Source: Scytonematopsis contorta HA4267-MV1 (GTDB taxonomy: Bacteria; Cyanobacteriota; Cyanobacteriia; Cyanobacteriales; Nostocaceae). Taken from it: 61,799 nucleotides of DNA. The position numbers and the translations under genes were made by a program. The notes beneath the pieces were generated by a model, which had not been told where the DNA came from, made no database searches, and worked only from the letters and a program-made list of their open reading frames with translations. Location: NCBI GenBank assembly GCA_019359035.1, contig JAHHIC010000014.1, positions 1-61,799 on the forward strand, given 5' to 3'. Numbering within the stretch: position 1 is the stretch's first letter; each line of letters begins with the position of its first letter. Below are positions 28,293 to 36,998 of the stretch, piece after piece.

Positions 28293-28618
28293 AAGATTGA
28301 TTGGGGTAAGTGTAGAATGTGGCGCATATGATGTTTTTTGTTGAGAACACTGACAACCGGAGGTAATTTCTGAAGTTTTTTAGCATTATCAGAATCACAA
28401 TCCAATTCACACAAGTCGCACGCCACTTCGCTCAAATATGGGGACTTTTGTCAGCGAGCGACTTCTCAACTTGGGAAAACTTCATCAAGCGCCAATTCGC
28501 GCTACTCCGTTCAAACAAGACTTTTTTGGGTAATTTAGCTGATTGCAGGCTCTCCAGTCCCCCACAAATAATTGTTGGAAGTAGTAGGCTGTATCTGGTA
28601 GCGGAACGGTAAAAGCAA
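28293..28618. other. Intergenic region between ntcA and the DUF3084 gene
   Basis: About 330 bp. No ORF or RNA gene is supported; the stretch near 28500-28560 resembles ordinary spacer. Confidence 0.4.
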
Positions 28619-30130
28619 ATGGCAACCGGGTTCATCCTTATTGCTGCAATTTTAATTTTGGGGGGCGTTATAGCGACCCTTGGAGACCGCATTGGCACAA
28701 GAGTCGGCAAGGCAAGGCTCTCACTTTTTAAGCTGCGTCCTAAAAATACGGCGGTACTGGTAACTTATATTACGGGTACGTTGATTTCGGCATCTACCTT
28801 GGCAATTTTATTTACTGTTGATGACAAATTGAAACAGGGTGTATTTGAATTAGAAAAGATATTAACAGACTTAAGACTCAACAAGGAACAACTTAAAGTC
28901 GCTCAAGAGCAAAAAAATAAAGTTCAAAAAAATCTGGAACAGTCGCAGCAAGAGTTACAGCGAATTGACCGGAATTTACAGGAAGCTAACGAAAAGCAAA
29001 AGAAAACTCAACAGCAGCTGAACCAAACTAGAACTGACCTCCGACGTACTGTTACTCAACAAGTTCAAACCCAAAACCAATTGCAACTGACCCGAACTGA
29101 ATTGGGAAGGGTAGCACAACAGTATCAACAAGTCGTGGTCGCACTGCGAGATATTTCAGAGCAGAGAAAAAGCCTTATTATTGAGCGAAAAGGTCTGGCT
29201 GAGGAAATAACCCGTTTGAAGGCTGAACGGCAAAACTTTTTAGACCGTGCCAAAAAAGCTATCGGAGAACGCGATAGAGAATTAGCAAATCGCCAAGAAA
29301 CGATTGACAAAAGCGAACGTCGAATTACCGAACTCAATCGTTTGATTACTAAGCGCAACCAAGAAATAAAATCGCGAGAGCAAATAATTGGGGAACGCGA
29401 GCAAACAATTGCCCAAACTGAGTCTCGCTTAAAAGATTTGGAAACACAGCAAAATTATTTAGAAAAAGAAGTCGCAAAGCTAGAAAAATATTACCAATCA
29501 TATCGCGACTTACGTCTTGGTAAACTGGCGTTAATTCGCGGTCAAGTGCTATCTTCAGGTGTCGTGCGTGTTGAAGACCTAACTAGGGCGCGTTCAGCGG
29601 TGATACAAATACTACAAGAAGCCAACCGCTATGCGACAACTGAATTATCAGAACCTGGTATAAATTCTCCAAATGGGCAGGTTTTGTACGTAACCCAAGA
29701 ACAGGTAGAGCAGTTGAGCAGACAGATTAGCAAAGGTAAAGAATATGTAGTTAGAATCGTTTCTGCGGGTAATTACGTTAGAGGAGAAAAAAGGATAGAG
29801 TTTTTTGCCGATACAGCCCAAAATCAAAAAATGTTCACTGCAGGCGAAATATTAGCTGGCACTAGCGCTAACCCAAAAACAATGACTTCGTATCAATTAA
29901 AACAAAGGTTAGAACTATTAATTTCAGCTTCTCAATTTCGCGCCCGTAACGCAGGTATTTTAAATGACTTACAAATAGATGGTTCTTTAATTCGTTTTGT
30001 CGCTCAACTTCGTCAGTATGACCAACAAATAGAGATTAAAGCCATTGCAGCAGAAGATACCTATACAGCAGGACCATTAAGAGTCAGGTTAATCGGTATA
30101 CAAAATGGGGAAATTATTTTTAGTACGTAG
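28619..30130 (+). CDS. DUF3084 coiled-coil membrane protein
   Basis: 503 residues. Two hydrophobic segments at the N-terminus (FILIAAILILGGVIATLGDR and AVLVTYITGTLISASTLAIL) frame a short basic loop. Then comes a coiled coil of about 240 residues rich in Gln, Glu, Lys and Arg (LRLNKEQLKVAQEQKNKVQK and onward), and a C-terminal globular DUF3084 domain beginning near YRDLRLGKLALIRGQVLSSG. Widely conserved in cyanobacteria with no assigned role; the architecture suggests an envelope or division scaffold. The next gene starts 20 bp downstream, indicating an operon. Confidence 0.88.
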   Translation: MATGFILIAAILILGGVIATLGDRIGTRVGKARLSLFKLRPKNTAVLVTYITGTLISASTLAILFTVDDKLKQGVFELEKILTDLRLNKEQLKVAQEQKNKVQKNLEQSQQELQRIDRNLQEANEKQKKTQQQLNQTRTDLRRTVTQQVQTQNQLQLTRTELGRVAQQYQQVVVALRDISEQRKSLIIERKGLAEEITRLKAERQNFLDRAKKAIGERDRELANRQETIDKSERRITELNRLITKRNQEIKSREQIIGEREQTIAQTESRLKDLETQQNYLEKEVAKLEKYYQSYRDLRLGKLALIRGQVLSSGVVRVEDLTRARSAVIQILQEANRYATTELSEPGINSPNGQVLYVTQEQVEQLSRQISKGKEYVVRIVSAGNYVRGEKRIEFFADTAQNQKMFTAGEILAGTSANPKTMTSYQLKQRLELLISASQFRARNAGILNDLQIDGSLIRFVAQLRQYDQQIEIKAIAAEDTYTAGPLRVRLIGIQNGEIIFST

Positions 30131-30150
30131 CAATTTTATGGTGTTTGAAT

Positions 30151-30585
30151 ATGACTGTCGGTGAATTTTCGCCAACGCAACCAGTGATTTTAGGATTCGA
30201 CCCGGGTCGAGATAAATGTGGTGTCGCAGTGATGGGATTAGACAGGCGACTTTTTTATCATGAAGTTGTACCCTCACAAGAAGCAATAACAGTTATTTTG
30301 GGATTGCTACAAAAGTTTCCAATTTCCTTGTTGGTGATGGGAGACCAAACCACAGCCAAAAGTTGGAAAAAGAAATTACAAGAGGAAATGCCAGAGCGTT
30401 TTAGTATAGTTTTAGTCGATGAGCGTTACAGCACTTTAGAAGCAAGGGAACGCTACTGGCAAATGTTTCCTCCCAAAGGACTCACCAAAATTTTGCCAAA
30501 AGGAATGCGAAACCCACCACGACCGATAGATGACATTGTGGCAATTCTGTTAATCGAAAGATATTTAAATCGTCTTTCACAATGA
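30151..30585 (+). CDS. RuvC/YqgF-fold putative nuclease
   Basis: 144 residues from the ATG at 30151 (a TTG six bases upstream is ignored). It has the RNase H-like motifs of the YqgF/RuvC superfamily: ILGFDPGRDKCGVAVMGLD with the first catalytic Asp, LLVMGDQT, VDERYSTLEARERYW with the Asp-Glu pair, and the terminal PIDDIVAILLIERYL with the last Asp. It is divergent from standard RuvX, so the name is not used. It follows the DUF3084 gene closely, and I infer co-transcription. Confidence 0.82.
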   Translation: MTVGEFSPTQPVILGFDPGRDKCGVAVMGLDRRLFYHEVVPSQEAITVILGLLQKFPISLLVMGDQTTAKSWKKKLQEEMPERFSIVLVDERYSTLEARERYWQMFPPKGLTKILPKGMRNPPRPIDDIVAILLIERYLNRLSQ

Positions 30586-30632
30586 ATTTAGATTTGGAAT
30601 TTTAGATTTGGAATTTTAGATTTGGGATTTTA

Positions 30633-30935
30633 CTAAAGCTGTGCCCGAATAGTAAAGTCATAATCACCACCAGGTTCCAATTGGTAATCTTTTTGTTCTA
30701 AAAAGCGACTGAGGGGTTCTTTAATCAAAGCTCGTCCTTGGGAAGGTTTGACAGAAAGTATACCCTGACGGAAATGCCACTGAAATTGCCACTCAAAATC
30801 ACCCGCTCTGACCTCCCCTTCAAGTAAGCCATGCTGCCAAGATTGACGGGTAATTCGGACTTGGGCAGTAGTTTCTGGTAGTCTTTTTGCGCTCACAATA
30901 CTTTTTGTTAAGTTATGAGATGGATAACGAGACAT
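30633..30935 (-). CDS. DUF3146-like small protein
   Basis: 100 residues, soluble, with aromatic-rich motifs RITRQSWQHGLLEGEVRAGD and FEWQFQWHFRQG, ending in QLEPGGDYDFTIRAQL. The pattern matches my recollection of the cyanobacterial DUF3146 family, which has no known function. Convergent with the YqgF-fold gene (47-bp gap). Confidence 0.7.
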   Translation of the reverse strand: MSRYPSHNLTKSIVSAKRLPETTAQVRITRQSWQHGLLEGEVRAGDFEWQFQWHFRQGILSVKPSQGRALIKEPLSRFLEQKDYQLEPGGDYDFTIRAQL

Positions 30936-30999
30936 TTCTTATTAGAATAGCGTTTTGAAACCTGGTTTAAAATCTTGACAAAATTAATTACTCGGTGTA

Positions 31000-31029
31000 T
31001 GTAGAGACGCGAAATTTCGCGTCTCTACA
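31000..31029. repeat. Perfect 30-bp palindrome
   Basis: TGTAGAGACGCGAAA followed by its exact reverse complement, with no spacer. It lies between the KamA-type gene and the DUF3146 gene. A related, imperfect GAGACGCGAT...CGTCTC element lies at 61639-61667, so it belongs to a dispersed palindromic repeat family. Confidence 0.9.
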
Positions 31030-31086
31030 AGTGTTGATCGCTATATTTAGGCGGGAAAATCCAAAATAATCCCAAATTCAAAACTG

Positions 31087-32379
31087 CTATTTACTATAAA
31101 AAAAAGCTTTTTCCCCAAACGCAGGTTCTAAATCGCTTAGCCAAGTAGCCTGTGGGTCAAAACGTGCGAAAAAAGGACGTTTACACCAATCAGAATTACG
31201 ACCTTGTATAAAAGAAAGCACAAATACTTTTTCACCCAAAACTTCAGTAACACCATCTATGATAATTTTTCCCGGCAAAGCGGACATGACCGGACCACGT
31301 ACAGTTCGAGCTAAACCAGATACTTTTTGTGTAGCCGCTTGAAAAATTTCCCAAGCACGAATTAAAGGAATTTCAAAGTAATGTTTTGCTCCCGTATCGC
31401 GCTCTACAAACATGTAATAAGGAACACAACCTAATTTGATTTGTGTTTGCCACATTCGCGCCCAAACTTCAGGTGTGTCATTTATTTGACGAATCAAAGG
31501 AGCTTGTGTACGTATTTGGGCACCTGTACAACGGACACGAGAAATAGCTTGCTGAGCAATTTTTGTTTCTATTTCTTGCCAATGGTCATAATGTGCCATG
31601 ATAGCCAGATGTTTTCCACTAGCTACAACTCGTTCAAATAATCGCAAAATATCATCAGCATCCTCATCACTGACAAAACGATAAGGCCAGTAAGCTAGTG
31701 TTTTAGTACCAATACGAATAGTCTGAATATGTTCAAATTCCGGACTAAGCAAAGGTTCAATATATAAAGCAAGAAGCTTAGCTTTCATGACCATTGGGTC
31801 ACCACCAGTAATTAATACGTCGGTTACTTCTTGGTGTTGTTTTAAATATTCCAGAAAATTACCAGACTCACGGGTGGCAAATTTGAAATTGTCACCACCG
31901 ACGATAAACTGCGACCAGCGAAAACAAAAGTTACAGTAGGAATGACAAGTTTGACCAGCAGTTGGGAAAATAAGTACAGTTTGAGGATACTTATGTTGAA
32001 TTCCTTGTACGGGTTCACCATTTAGCTTGGGGATATTATATTCAACTTGTCCTGAAGGATGAGGATTGAGACGGGAACGAATGCTATTAGCGATTTGTTG
32101 TATTTGCGCTTTGGGAGAATTATTTTCCAACAACCAAATTATTTTATCTAAATCCTCAGCAGCGAGCATTCCGGGTTGAGGAAAAGTCAGCCGAAAAATG
32201 GGGTCATTGGGTATATTGTGCCAATCAATCAAATTTTCGATAACATAATTGTTGGCACGAAAAGGAAAGACTTGCGCGACAGCTTTCATTGCTAAGCGCT
32301 CCATCGAAGAAAATGTTTGCAATTGAGGCAATTTTTCCAGGTCTTCGACGGAATAAAATCGTAGAATTTGATTTTTCAC
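31087..32379 (-). CDS. KamA-family radical SAM protein (lysine 2,3-aminomutase-like)
   Basis: 430 residues from the GTG at 32379 (a TTG at 32385 adds two). The radical-SAM cluster motif is CHSYCNFCFRW (CxxxCxxC), followed by the SAM-contacting TGGDPMVM. The flanks (KYPQTVLIFPTAGQT, RIGTKTLAYWPYR, HYDHWQEI) are characteristic of aminomutase-like enzymes. Classical enzymes use 4Fe-4S, SAM and PLP to interconvert alpha- and beta-lysine; I could not confirm a PLP lysine, and the substrate is unproven. The GTG overlaps the TGA of the WD40 fragment (GTGA), pointing to translational coupling with the broken gene. Confidence 0.85.
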   Translation of the reverse strand: MKNQILRFYSVEDLEKLPQLQTFSSMERLAMKAVAQVFPFRANNYVIENLIDWHNIPNDPIFRLTFPQPGMLAAEDLDKIIWLLENNSPKAQIQQIANSIRSRLNPHPSGQVEYNIPKLNGEPVQGIQHKYPQTVLIFPTAGQTCHSYCNFCFRWSQFIVGGDNFKFATRESGNFLEYLKQHQEVTDVLITGGDPMVMKAKLLALYIEPLLSPEFEHIQTIRIGTKTLAYWPYRFVSDEDADDILRLFERVVASGKHLAIMAHYDHWQEIETKIAQQAISRVRCTGAQIRTQAPLIRQINDTPEVWARMWQTQIKLGCVPYYMFVERDTGAKHYFEIPLIRAWEIFQAATQKVSGLARTVRGPVMSALPGKIIIDGVTEVLGEKVFVLSFIQGRNSDWCKRPFFARFDPQATWLSDLEPAFGEKAFFYSK

Positions 32380-33341
32380 GTCCAAATTGCCCCTAATTGT
32401 TTGAGATTTTTAATTTGTTGTGCAGTTAGTCCTGTAGCACCTCGAATATCTGTACCTTCATAAAGTTTTGGAAGACGAATTGGTGTAGATTGATTAAATT
32501 CTAAGTCGCTATTTAAGTTTCTATCTAAGTTCCAAAGTTGAATCATCCCGTCTTGACTAGCACTTGCTAAGTTACCTTGAATATTAAATGCTAGAGAGCG
32601 AATCCAATCAGGTTGTTCCCTTGATTTACCAATAATTTCCCAAGTTTGAGTATTCCATAATAATAATGTTCTATCCAAGCCACCAGTCGCGAGTATTTTT
32701 CCGTCCCAACTAAAGCTAACTGTACGAACAGACTTTTTATGCTCCCTCAAAGTTTTAAAATTTTCCCAGTTCCCTTCATCATTCCGACACCAAATTTTGA
32801 TGCTTCCATCACCAGCAGCACTGATTAAAATTTTGCCATCAGGTGCAAAAGCTACAGACCAGACCCAATCATCATGTCCTTGTAAAGTTTGAATGCATCT
32901 AACATTATATATATCTTCGGCATTCCAAATTTTTACTGTACCATCACCTCCTGCACTAGCCATAGTTTGACCATCAATATTAAAAGCAATTGACCGTACC
33001 CACCCTTGATGTCCTTCTAAAGTTTGAATACAGTTTCCAGTTTTAGTCTGCCAAATTTTTATTTTTCTATCATCACTACAACTTGCTAACAAAGAGTTAT
33101 CGGGACTAAATCTAACCTGTCTTATCCAACTTTGATGTCCTGACAAAACTTGACTTTCTCGTGTTTCTAAATCCCAAAGTCTAACGGTTCTATCAGCACT
33201 GCTGCTAGCTAGAAATTTTCCACAGCGAGAAAAAGTAACTGACCTGACCCAATCGCTATGTCCCTTCAAGGTTAAATATTCCCAAGTATGAATATTCCAT
33301 AACCTAATTGTTTTATCTTCATAACCGCTTGATACCCTTGT
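32376..33341 (-). pseudogene. C-terminal WD40 fragment of a broken NB-ARC-WD40 gene
   Basis: The frame is open from 33341 downward; a TTG at 33269 is the first plausible start. It encodes at least six WD40 repeats of the GH...LAS...D.T(V/I)(R/K)(L/I)W type, beginning mid-repeat (SSGYEDKTIRLWNIHTWEYL), then a tail GTDIRGATGLTAQQIKNLKQ. In the related full-length cyanobacterial proteins the repeats follow an NB-ARC ATPase. Here the ATPase part lies upstream in the zero frame and this part is in the -1 frame, so the original gene has been joined out of frame. Whether the fragment is translated on its own is unknown. Confidence 0.8.
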
Positions 33342-34003
33342 TCATAATTACCTGTACGACCTTCTTGCATAATTGATTCAACATTATCTAACACCAAAAG
33401 GCAACGTTGATTACGCAAATATTCAATAAATTGGGAAATTTTAGAATTTACATTATTTACCTTATCAATGGAAATGTCTAAAGTATTATCAAAACATCTT
33501 AACCAAGTATTCAAAAGCTCTGTTAACGATATCGGGACTCTGAGAGTTTTCCAAATAATATACTCAAACTCCTGTTGAACTTGTTTCAGCAAACTTGCTG
33601 TGAGAGTTGTTTTTCCAATTCCACCAAGACCTAGTAAAGTGACAAATTTACTTTTTTCATTAATAATCCATTGCTCTAATTGTTCCAGTTCGTTTGTACG
33701 TCCAAAAAAATCATAAACATTTGGAATATCACCAAAAACTTTAACTCTACTTGATGGTGGACTGATTAATTCTGGACGATGACGTGCAAACAAAGCCATT
33801 AAATCAGTACGATTAATACGCTTAGTTTCATTAGAAAAAGCTAAACAAGTGTCACTTAGATGTTTTCTCACTGTTGCTTCTCGGATATAAAGGTAACTAC
33901 TAATGTAATTATCATTATGTCCAGCTATAAACAAATTTACAACTTCTCGTTGTCTTTGTGTTAACAACTGTGAATAAATATAGTTGAAATCACCAGGCTC
34001 CAT
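33272..34003 (-). pseudogene. N-terminal HTH-NB-ARC fragment of the same broken STAND gene
   Basis: 243 residues from the ATG at 34003 (GTG at 34009 also possible). Residues 15-65 form a LuxR/GerE-type helix-turn-helix (LTQRQREVVNLFIAGHND, then IREATVRKHL). The NB-ARC ATPase starts at FFGRTNELEQL, with P-loop GLGGIGKTTL near 127-135 and the Walker-B-like RCLLVLDNVESI. The protein then runs GRTGNYEQGYQ and breaks into unrelated residues before a stop. In intact relatives the rest of NB-ARC, a winged-helix region and the first WD40 repeats follow. Those are missing: a deletion joins NB-ARC directly to WD40. Confidence 0.85.
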
Positions 34004-34033
34004 TTTCACCCCGACTTATTTTTTATGCTTCTC

Positions 34034-34099
34034 TTCACAAATGTGAATTTTCTTCACAAATTATAAACGTTCAAAATTAACACTTGTGAATTTACAAGT
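34034..34099. promoter_or_regulatory. Cluster of TTCACA/TGTGAA palindromes upstream of the HTH-NB-ARC gene
   Basis: TTCACAAATGTGAA (34034-34047), a further TTCACAAATT at 34053, and ACTTGTGAATTTACAAGT (34082-34099) lie between divergent genes. Direct and inverted repeats of this kind are typical operators and could bind the LuxR-type HTH of the divergent fragment or another regulator. Confidence 0.5.
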
Positions 34100-34161
34100 T
34101 TTATTTGGTACGCCATAATTACTGTCAAGAAGCAAAATTAATTTCTGTACAGGGGCATTAT

Positions 34162-34461
34162 ATGGTAAGTTCCTATCATCTTCAACATCAAAAACCTTTA
34201 GCCCAAGGCAATACTAAAGTTTTTGCTCGTACATTGATAAATCAAATTATCACCGAGTTCAATGTGGCAAAAGCCAAACTCGAACATAGCAATGGACTGG
34301 TGAATACAAGCGAGATTATGCAATCACTCCAAGAAATTGAGTGTCAAATTGTAAATATTAATCGCCAAATGCAACCGCTACCTGCTGAGCGGGAGTCTTA
34401 TCACCGTCATGATGACCAAGAATTGCACTCCTTTTTGGGCACTCTTTGGGGTAGCGATTGA
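34162..34461 (+). CDS. Hypothetical protein
   Basis: 99 residues from the ATG at 34162; an in-frame TTG at 34105 would add 19 residues without support. The soluble helical core (TLINQIITEFNVAKAKLEHS, then IMQSLQEIECQIVNIN) is followed by a His/Asp-rich end (SYHRHDDQELHSFLGTLWGS). No family is recognised. It is divergent from the HTH-NB-ARC fragment and shares its upstream region. Confidence 0.5.
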   Translation: MVSSYHLQHQKPLAQGNTKVFARTLINQIITEFNVAKAKLEHSNGLVNTSEIMQSLQEIECQIVNINRQMQPLPAERESYHRHDDQELHSFLGTLWGSD

Positions 34462-34488
34462 ACAAAGAAACACCACTAGACCCCCACG

Positions 34489-34649
34489 GAACCCCACCCC
34501 CAACCCCCTCCCCGCTCTTCGTGAGGGGGCTACGAAAAAAATTGAAACCTGTTGAAGTTATTAAATTCCTTATTCCTGGTTAAAGACTGGAAACAAAAAA
34601 GTCTTAGCCCCCTCTCCGCGCGCGGTTCGTGGTGTTGGGGGTGGGGTTC
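34489..34649. repeat. Long imperfect inverted repeat with perfect 16-bp ends
   Basis: GAACCCCACCCCCAAC (34489-34504) is the exact reverse complement of 34634-34649. Inside, CCCCCTCCCCGC/GAGGGGGC and GCCCCCTCTCC segments give further pairing. It lies between a convergent pair of genes and looks like a non-coding mobile repeat. Confidence 0.8.
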
Positions 34650-34727
34650 TGTGGGGTTATCAGCAGATTGGAGATAGAATTTCTTTTATAGTTAAGAATT
34701 ACTAATTACGAATTACTAATTAATTTA

Positions 34728-34744
34728 GCCCGCCATCTGCGGGC
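34728..34744 (+). terminator. Candidate terminator hairpin GCCCGC-CATCT-GCGGGC
   Basis: A perfect 6-bp GC stem with a 5-base loop, followed on the plus strand by TTGTTTATAT. It could end transcription from the plus-strand small gene. A second hairpin, CACCCG-AAAC-CGGGTG, lies at 34761-34776. Confidence 0.5.
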
Positions 34745-34841
34745 TTGTTTATATAGCCTCCACCCGAAACCGGGTGTAGGATATCTACATGGAGAGGGGT
34801 ATTAAAACCCAAATCTCAAATCTCAAAATCCATCCACGTTC

Positions 34842-36998
34842 CTAAGCATTAATTGCTGCTTGTTCCCTTGCAGCTGCAGCTTGGTCTGGATGAATACCTA
34901 AGCGGGTAAGATTAATCCTACCTTTGTTATCAATTTCGCGTACTTTGACGATTACCTCATCAGCGACAGCGACTTCATCTTCTACTTTACCCACACGGTA
35001 GTCTGCGAGTTGTGAGATGTGAATCATTCCTTCTTTACCGGGCAAAAACTCTACGAAAGCACCTATAGGTATAATCCGAGTCACGCGACCTAAGTAAACA
35101 TCCCCTTCGTTCAGTTTACGAGTCATGCCTTGGATAATCCCTCTGGCTTTCTTCGCTTTGTTTTCATCCATAGCAGAAATCGTCACTGTACCATCATCTT
35201 CAATGTCGATTTTGGCACCAGTCTCTTCGGTGATTCCTTTAATGGTCTTGCCTCCGGGACCAATCACTAACCCTATCATATCTGGGTCAATCTTGACGGT
35301 CAGTAAGCGTGGAGCATAAGGCGACATCTCAGTACGCGGTTTGTCGATAGCTAAAAGCATTTTTTCCAAGATGTGTAATCTTGCTTCTTTAGCTTGGTCT
35401 ACAGCTTGTTTAATAACCGCAATAGACAAACCTGATATTTTCATGTCCATTTGCAGGGCTGTAATTCCCGTGTCTGTCCCCGCAACTTTAAAGTCCATGT
35501 CTCCCAGGAAGTCTTCAATACCTTGAATATCCGTAAGAACTCTGACTTCATCGCCTTCTTTAATTAAACCCATTGCCGCACCGCTGACGGGTTTGGATAT
35601 TGGTACACCTGCGTCCATTAAGGCAATGGTGGAACCACATACAGAACCCATCGAGGTGGAACCATTAGAAGATAATACTTCCGAAACTACGCGAATTACG
35701 TAGGGAAAATCTTTCTTTGATGGTAATACAGGCAACAGCGCTCTTTCCGCCAAAGCTCCGTGACCAATTTCCCGACGGCCTGCTGCACGTAAAGGTTTAG
35801 TTTCCCCAACAGAGAAGGGTGGGAAGTTGTAGTGGTGCATGTACCTTTTATGCTGGTCTTGCTGCAAATCATCTGGGAGGTTTTGCACATCACCCGGTGT
35901 ACCAAGGGTACAAATCGATAGAACTTGAGTTAGTCCCCGATTAAATAAACCGCTACCGTGAACTCGTTGGGGTAACAAACCCACACTCGCTGATACCGGA
36001 CGTACTTCATCTAGCTTACGACCGTCAACACGCACGTAATCTTCAACGATTTGACGCCGCATTAGCTTTTTAGTAATGTCCTTAAAGGTATTACTCAGGG
36101 CTTTACTATTTGCAGTCGCGGCAGCTCGAATCGAATCATCCTCTGCCAACAAGGCGATACTTGCAGCTATAGAGTCTTTTACAACATCTAAAGCATCATC
36201 CCGTTCCTTCTTGCCCAAATCAAATTGCGACAGGATTGCCTTAATTTCATTTGTTGCGCGATCGCGAATAAAGTTTTCCAGTGTAGCGTCAACGGATGCT
36301 GGTTGTTCTTGGACAAGTTCAATGCCCAATGCTGCCATAAAATCGCGTTGTGCCTGGATTAAATCGCGCACAGCCTCATAACCGAAGTCAATTGCCTCAA
36401 CAATATCCCTCTCCGGTAACTGATTAGCACCAGCTTCCACCATAATTACACCGTCAGGTGAACCTGCGACAACTAAATCGAGGTCACCATCTTCGATTTC
36501 TTTATAAGTGGGGTTAATAATGAAATCATCTCCCACTAAACCGACCCTTACCGCTGCCATCGGACCAAGAAAAGGGATTTTAGCCAAAAGAGTGGCAATA
36601 GAAGCACCAGTTACAGCTAAAACATCAGGTGGTACCAGTTCATCCATTGAAAGGGTAGTTGCAACAATTTGTAAATCATCGCGTAACCACGACGGGAATA
36701 GCGGACGTATAGGACGGTCAATTAAACGACTAGTGAGAATTGCTCTTTCTGGAGGACGACCTTCGCGTCGCATTATACCACCGGGTATCCTACCGGCTGC
36801 ATATAAACGTTCTTCGTAGTCTACGGTCAAAGGAAGAAAATCGATGCCTTCTCTGGCTTCGGAGCGAGTTGCTGTGACCAAAACAGCTGTATCCCCAGAC
36901 TGTATTAACACAGACCCACCAGCCTGGGGAGCTAGTAGACCAACCTTCAGTCGAATATCCCGTCCGTCAAAGGATATTGACTTTTCAAATTCTCCCAT
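34842..36998 (-). CDS. pnp: Polyribonucleotide nucleotidyltransferase (PNPase)
   Basis: 718 residues, a phosphorolytic 3'-5' exoribonuclease of RNA turnover. Two RNase PH domains (first: [20 protein letters not shown]; second: [20 protein letters not shown]) flank a helical linker; the second keeps [20 protein letters not shown] and [23 protein letters not shown] domain ([20 protein letters not shown]) and an S1 domain ([20 protein letters not shown]) follow. Length and motifs are those of an intact enzyme. AAGGA lies eleven bases before the ATG. Its upstream region carries a stable hairpin, noted separately. Confidence 0.97.
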   Translation of the reverse strand: MGEFEKSISFDGRDIRLKVGLLAPQAGGSVLIQSGDTAVLVTATRSEAREGIDFLPLTVDYEERLYAAGRIPGGIMRREGRPPERAILTSRLIDRPIRPLFPSWLRDDLQIVATTLSMDELVPPDVLAVTGASIATLLAKIPFLGPMAAVRVGLVGDDFIINPTYKEIEDGDLDLVVAGSPDGVIMVEAGANQLPERDIVEAIDFGYEAVRDLIQAQRDFMAALGIELVQEQPASVDATLENFIRDRATNEIKAILSQFDLGKKERDDALDVVKDSIAASIALLAEDDSIRAAATANSKALSNTFKDITKKLMRRQIVEDYVRVDGRKLDEVRPVSASVGLLPQRVHGSGLFNRGLTQVLSICTLGTPGDVQNLPDDLQQDQHKRYMHHYNFPPFSVGETKPLRAAGRREIGHGALAERALLPVLPSKKDFPYVIRVVSEVLSSNGSTSMGSVCGSTIALMDAGVPISKPVSGAAMGLIKEGDEVRVLTDIQGIEDFLGDMDFKVAGTDTGITALQMDMKISGLSIAVIKQAVDQAKEARLHILEKMLLAIDKPRTEMSPYAPRLLTVKIDPDMIGLVIGPGGKTIKGITEETGAKIDIEDDGTVTISAMDENKAKKARGIIQGMTRKLNEGDVYLGRVTRIIPIGAFVEFLPGKEGMIHISQLADYRVGKVEDEVAVADEVIVKVREIDNKGRINLTRLGIHPDQAAAAREQAAINA

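Noticed and set aside
33272-33341. Programmed -1 frameshift joining NB-ARC and WD40
   Set aside because: The frames are related by -1, but no canonical slippery heptamer or downstream structure is visible, and the junction lacks conserved domain sequence.
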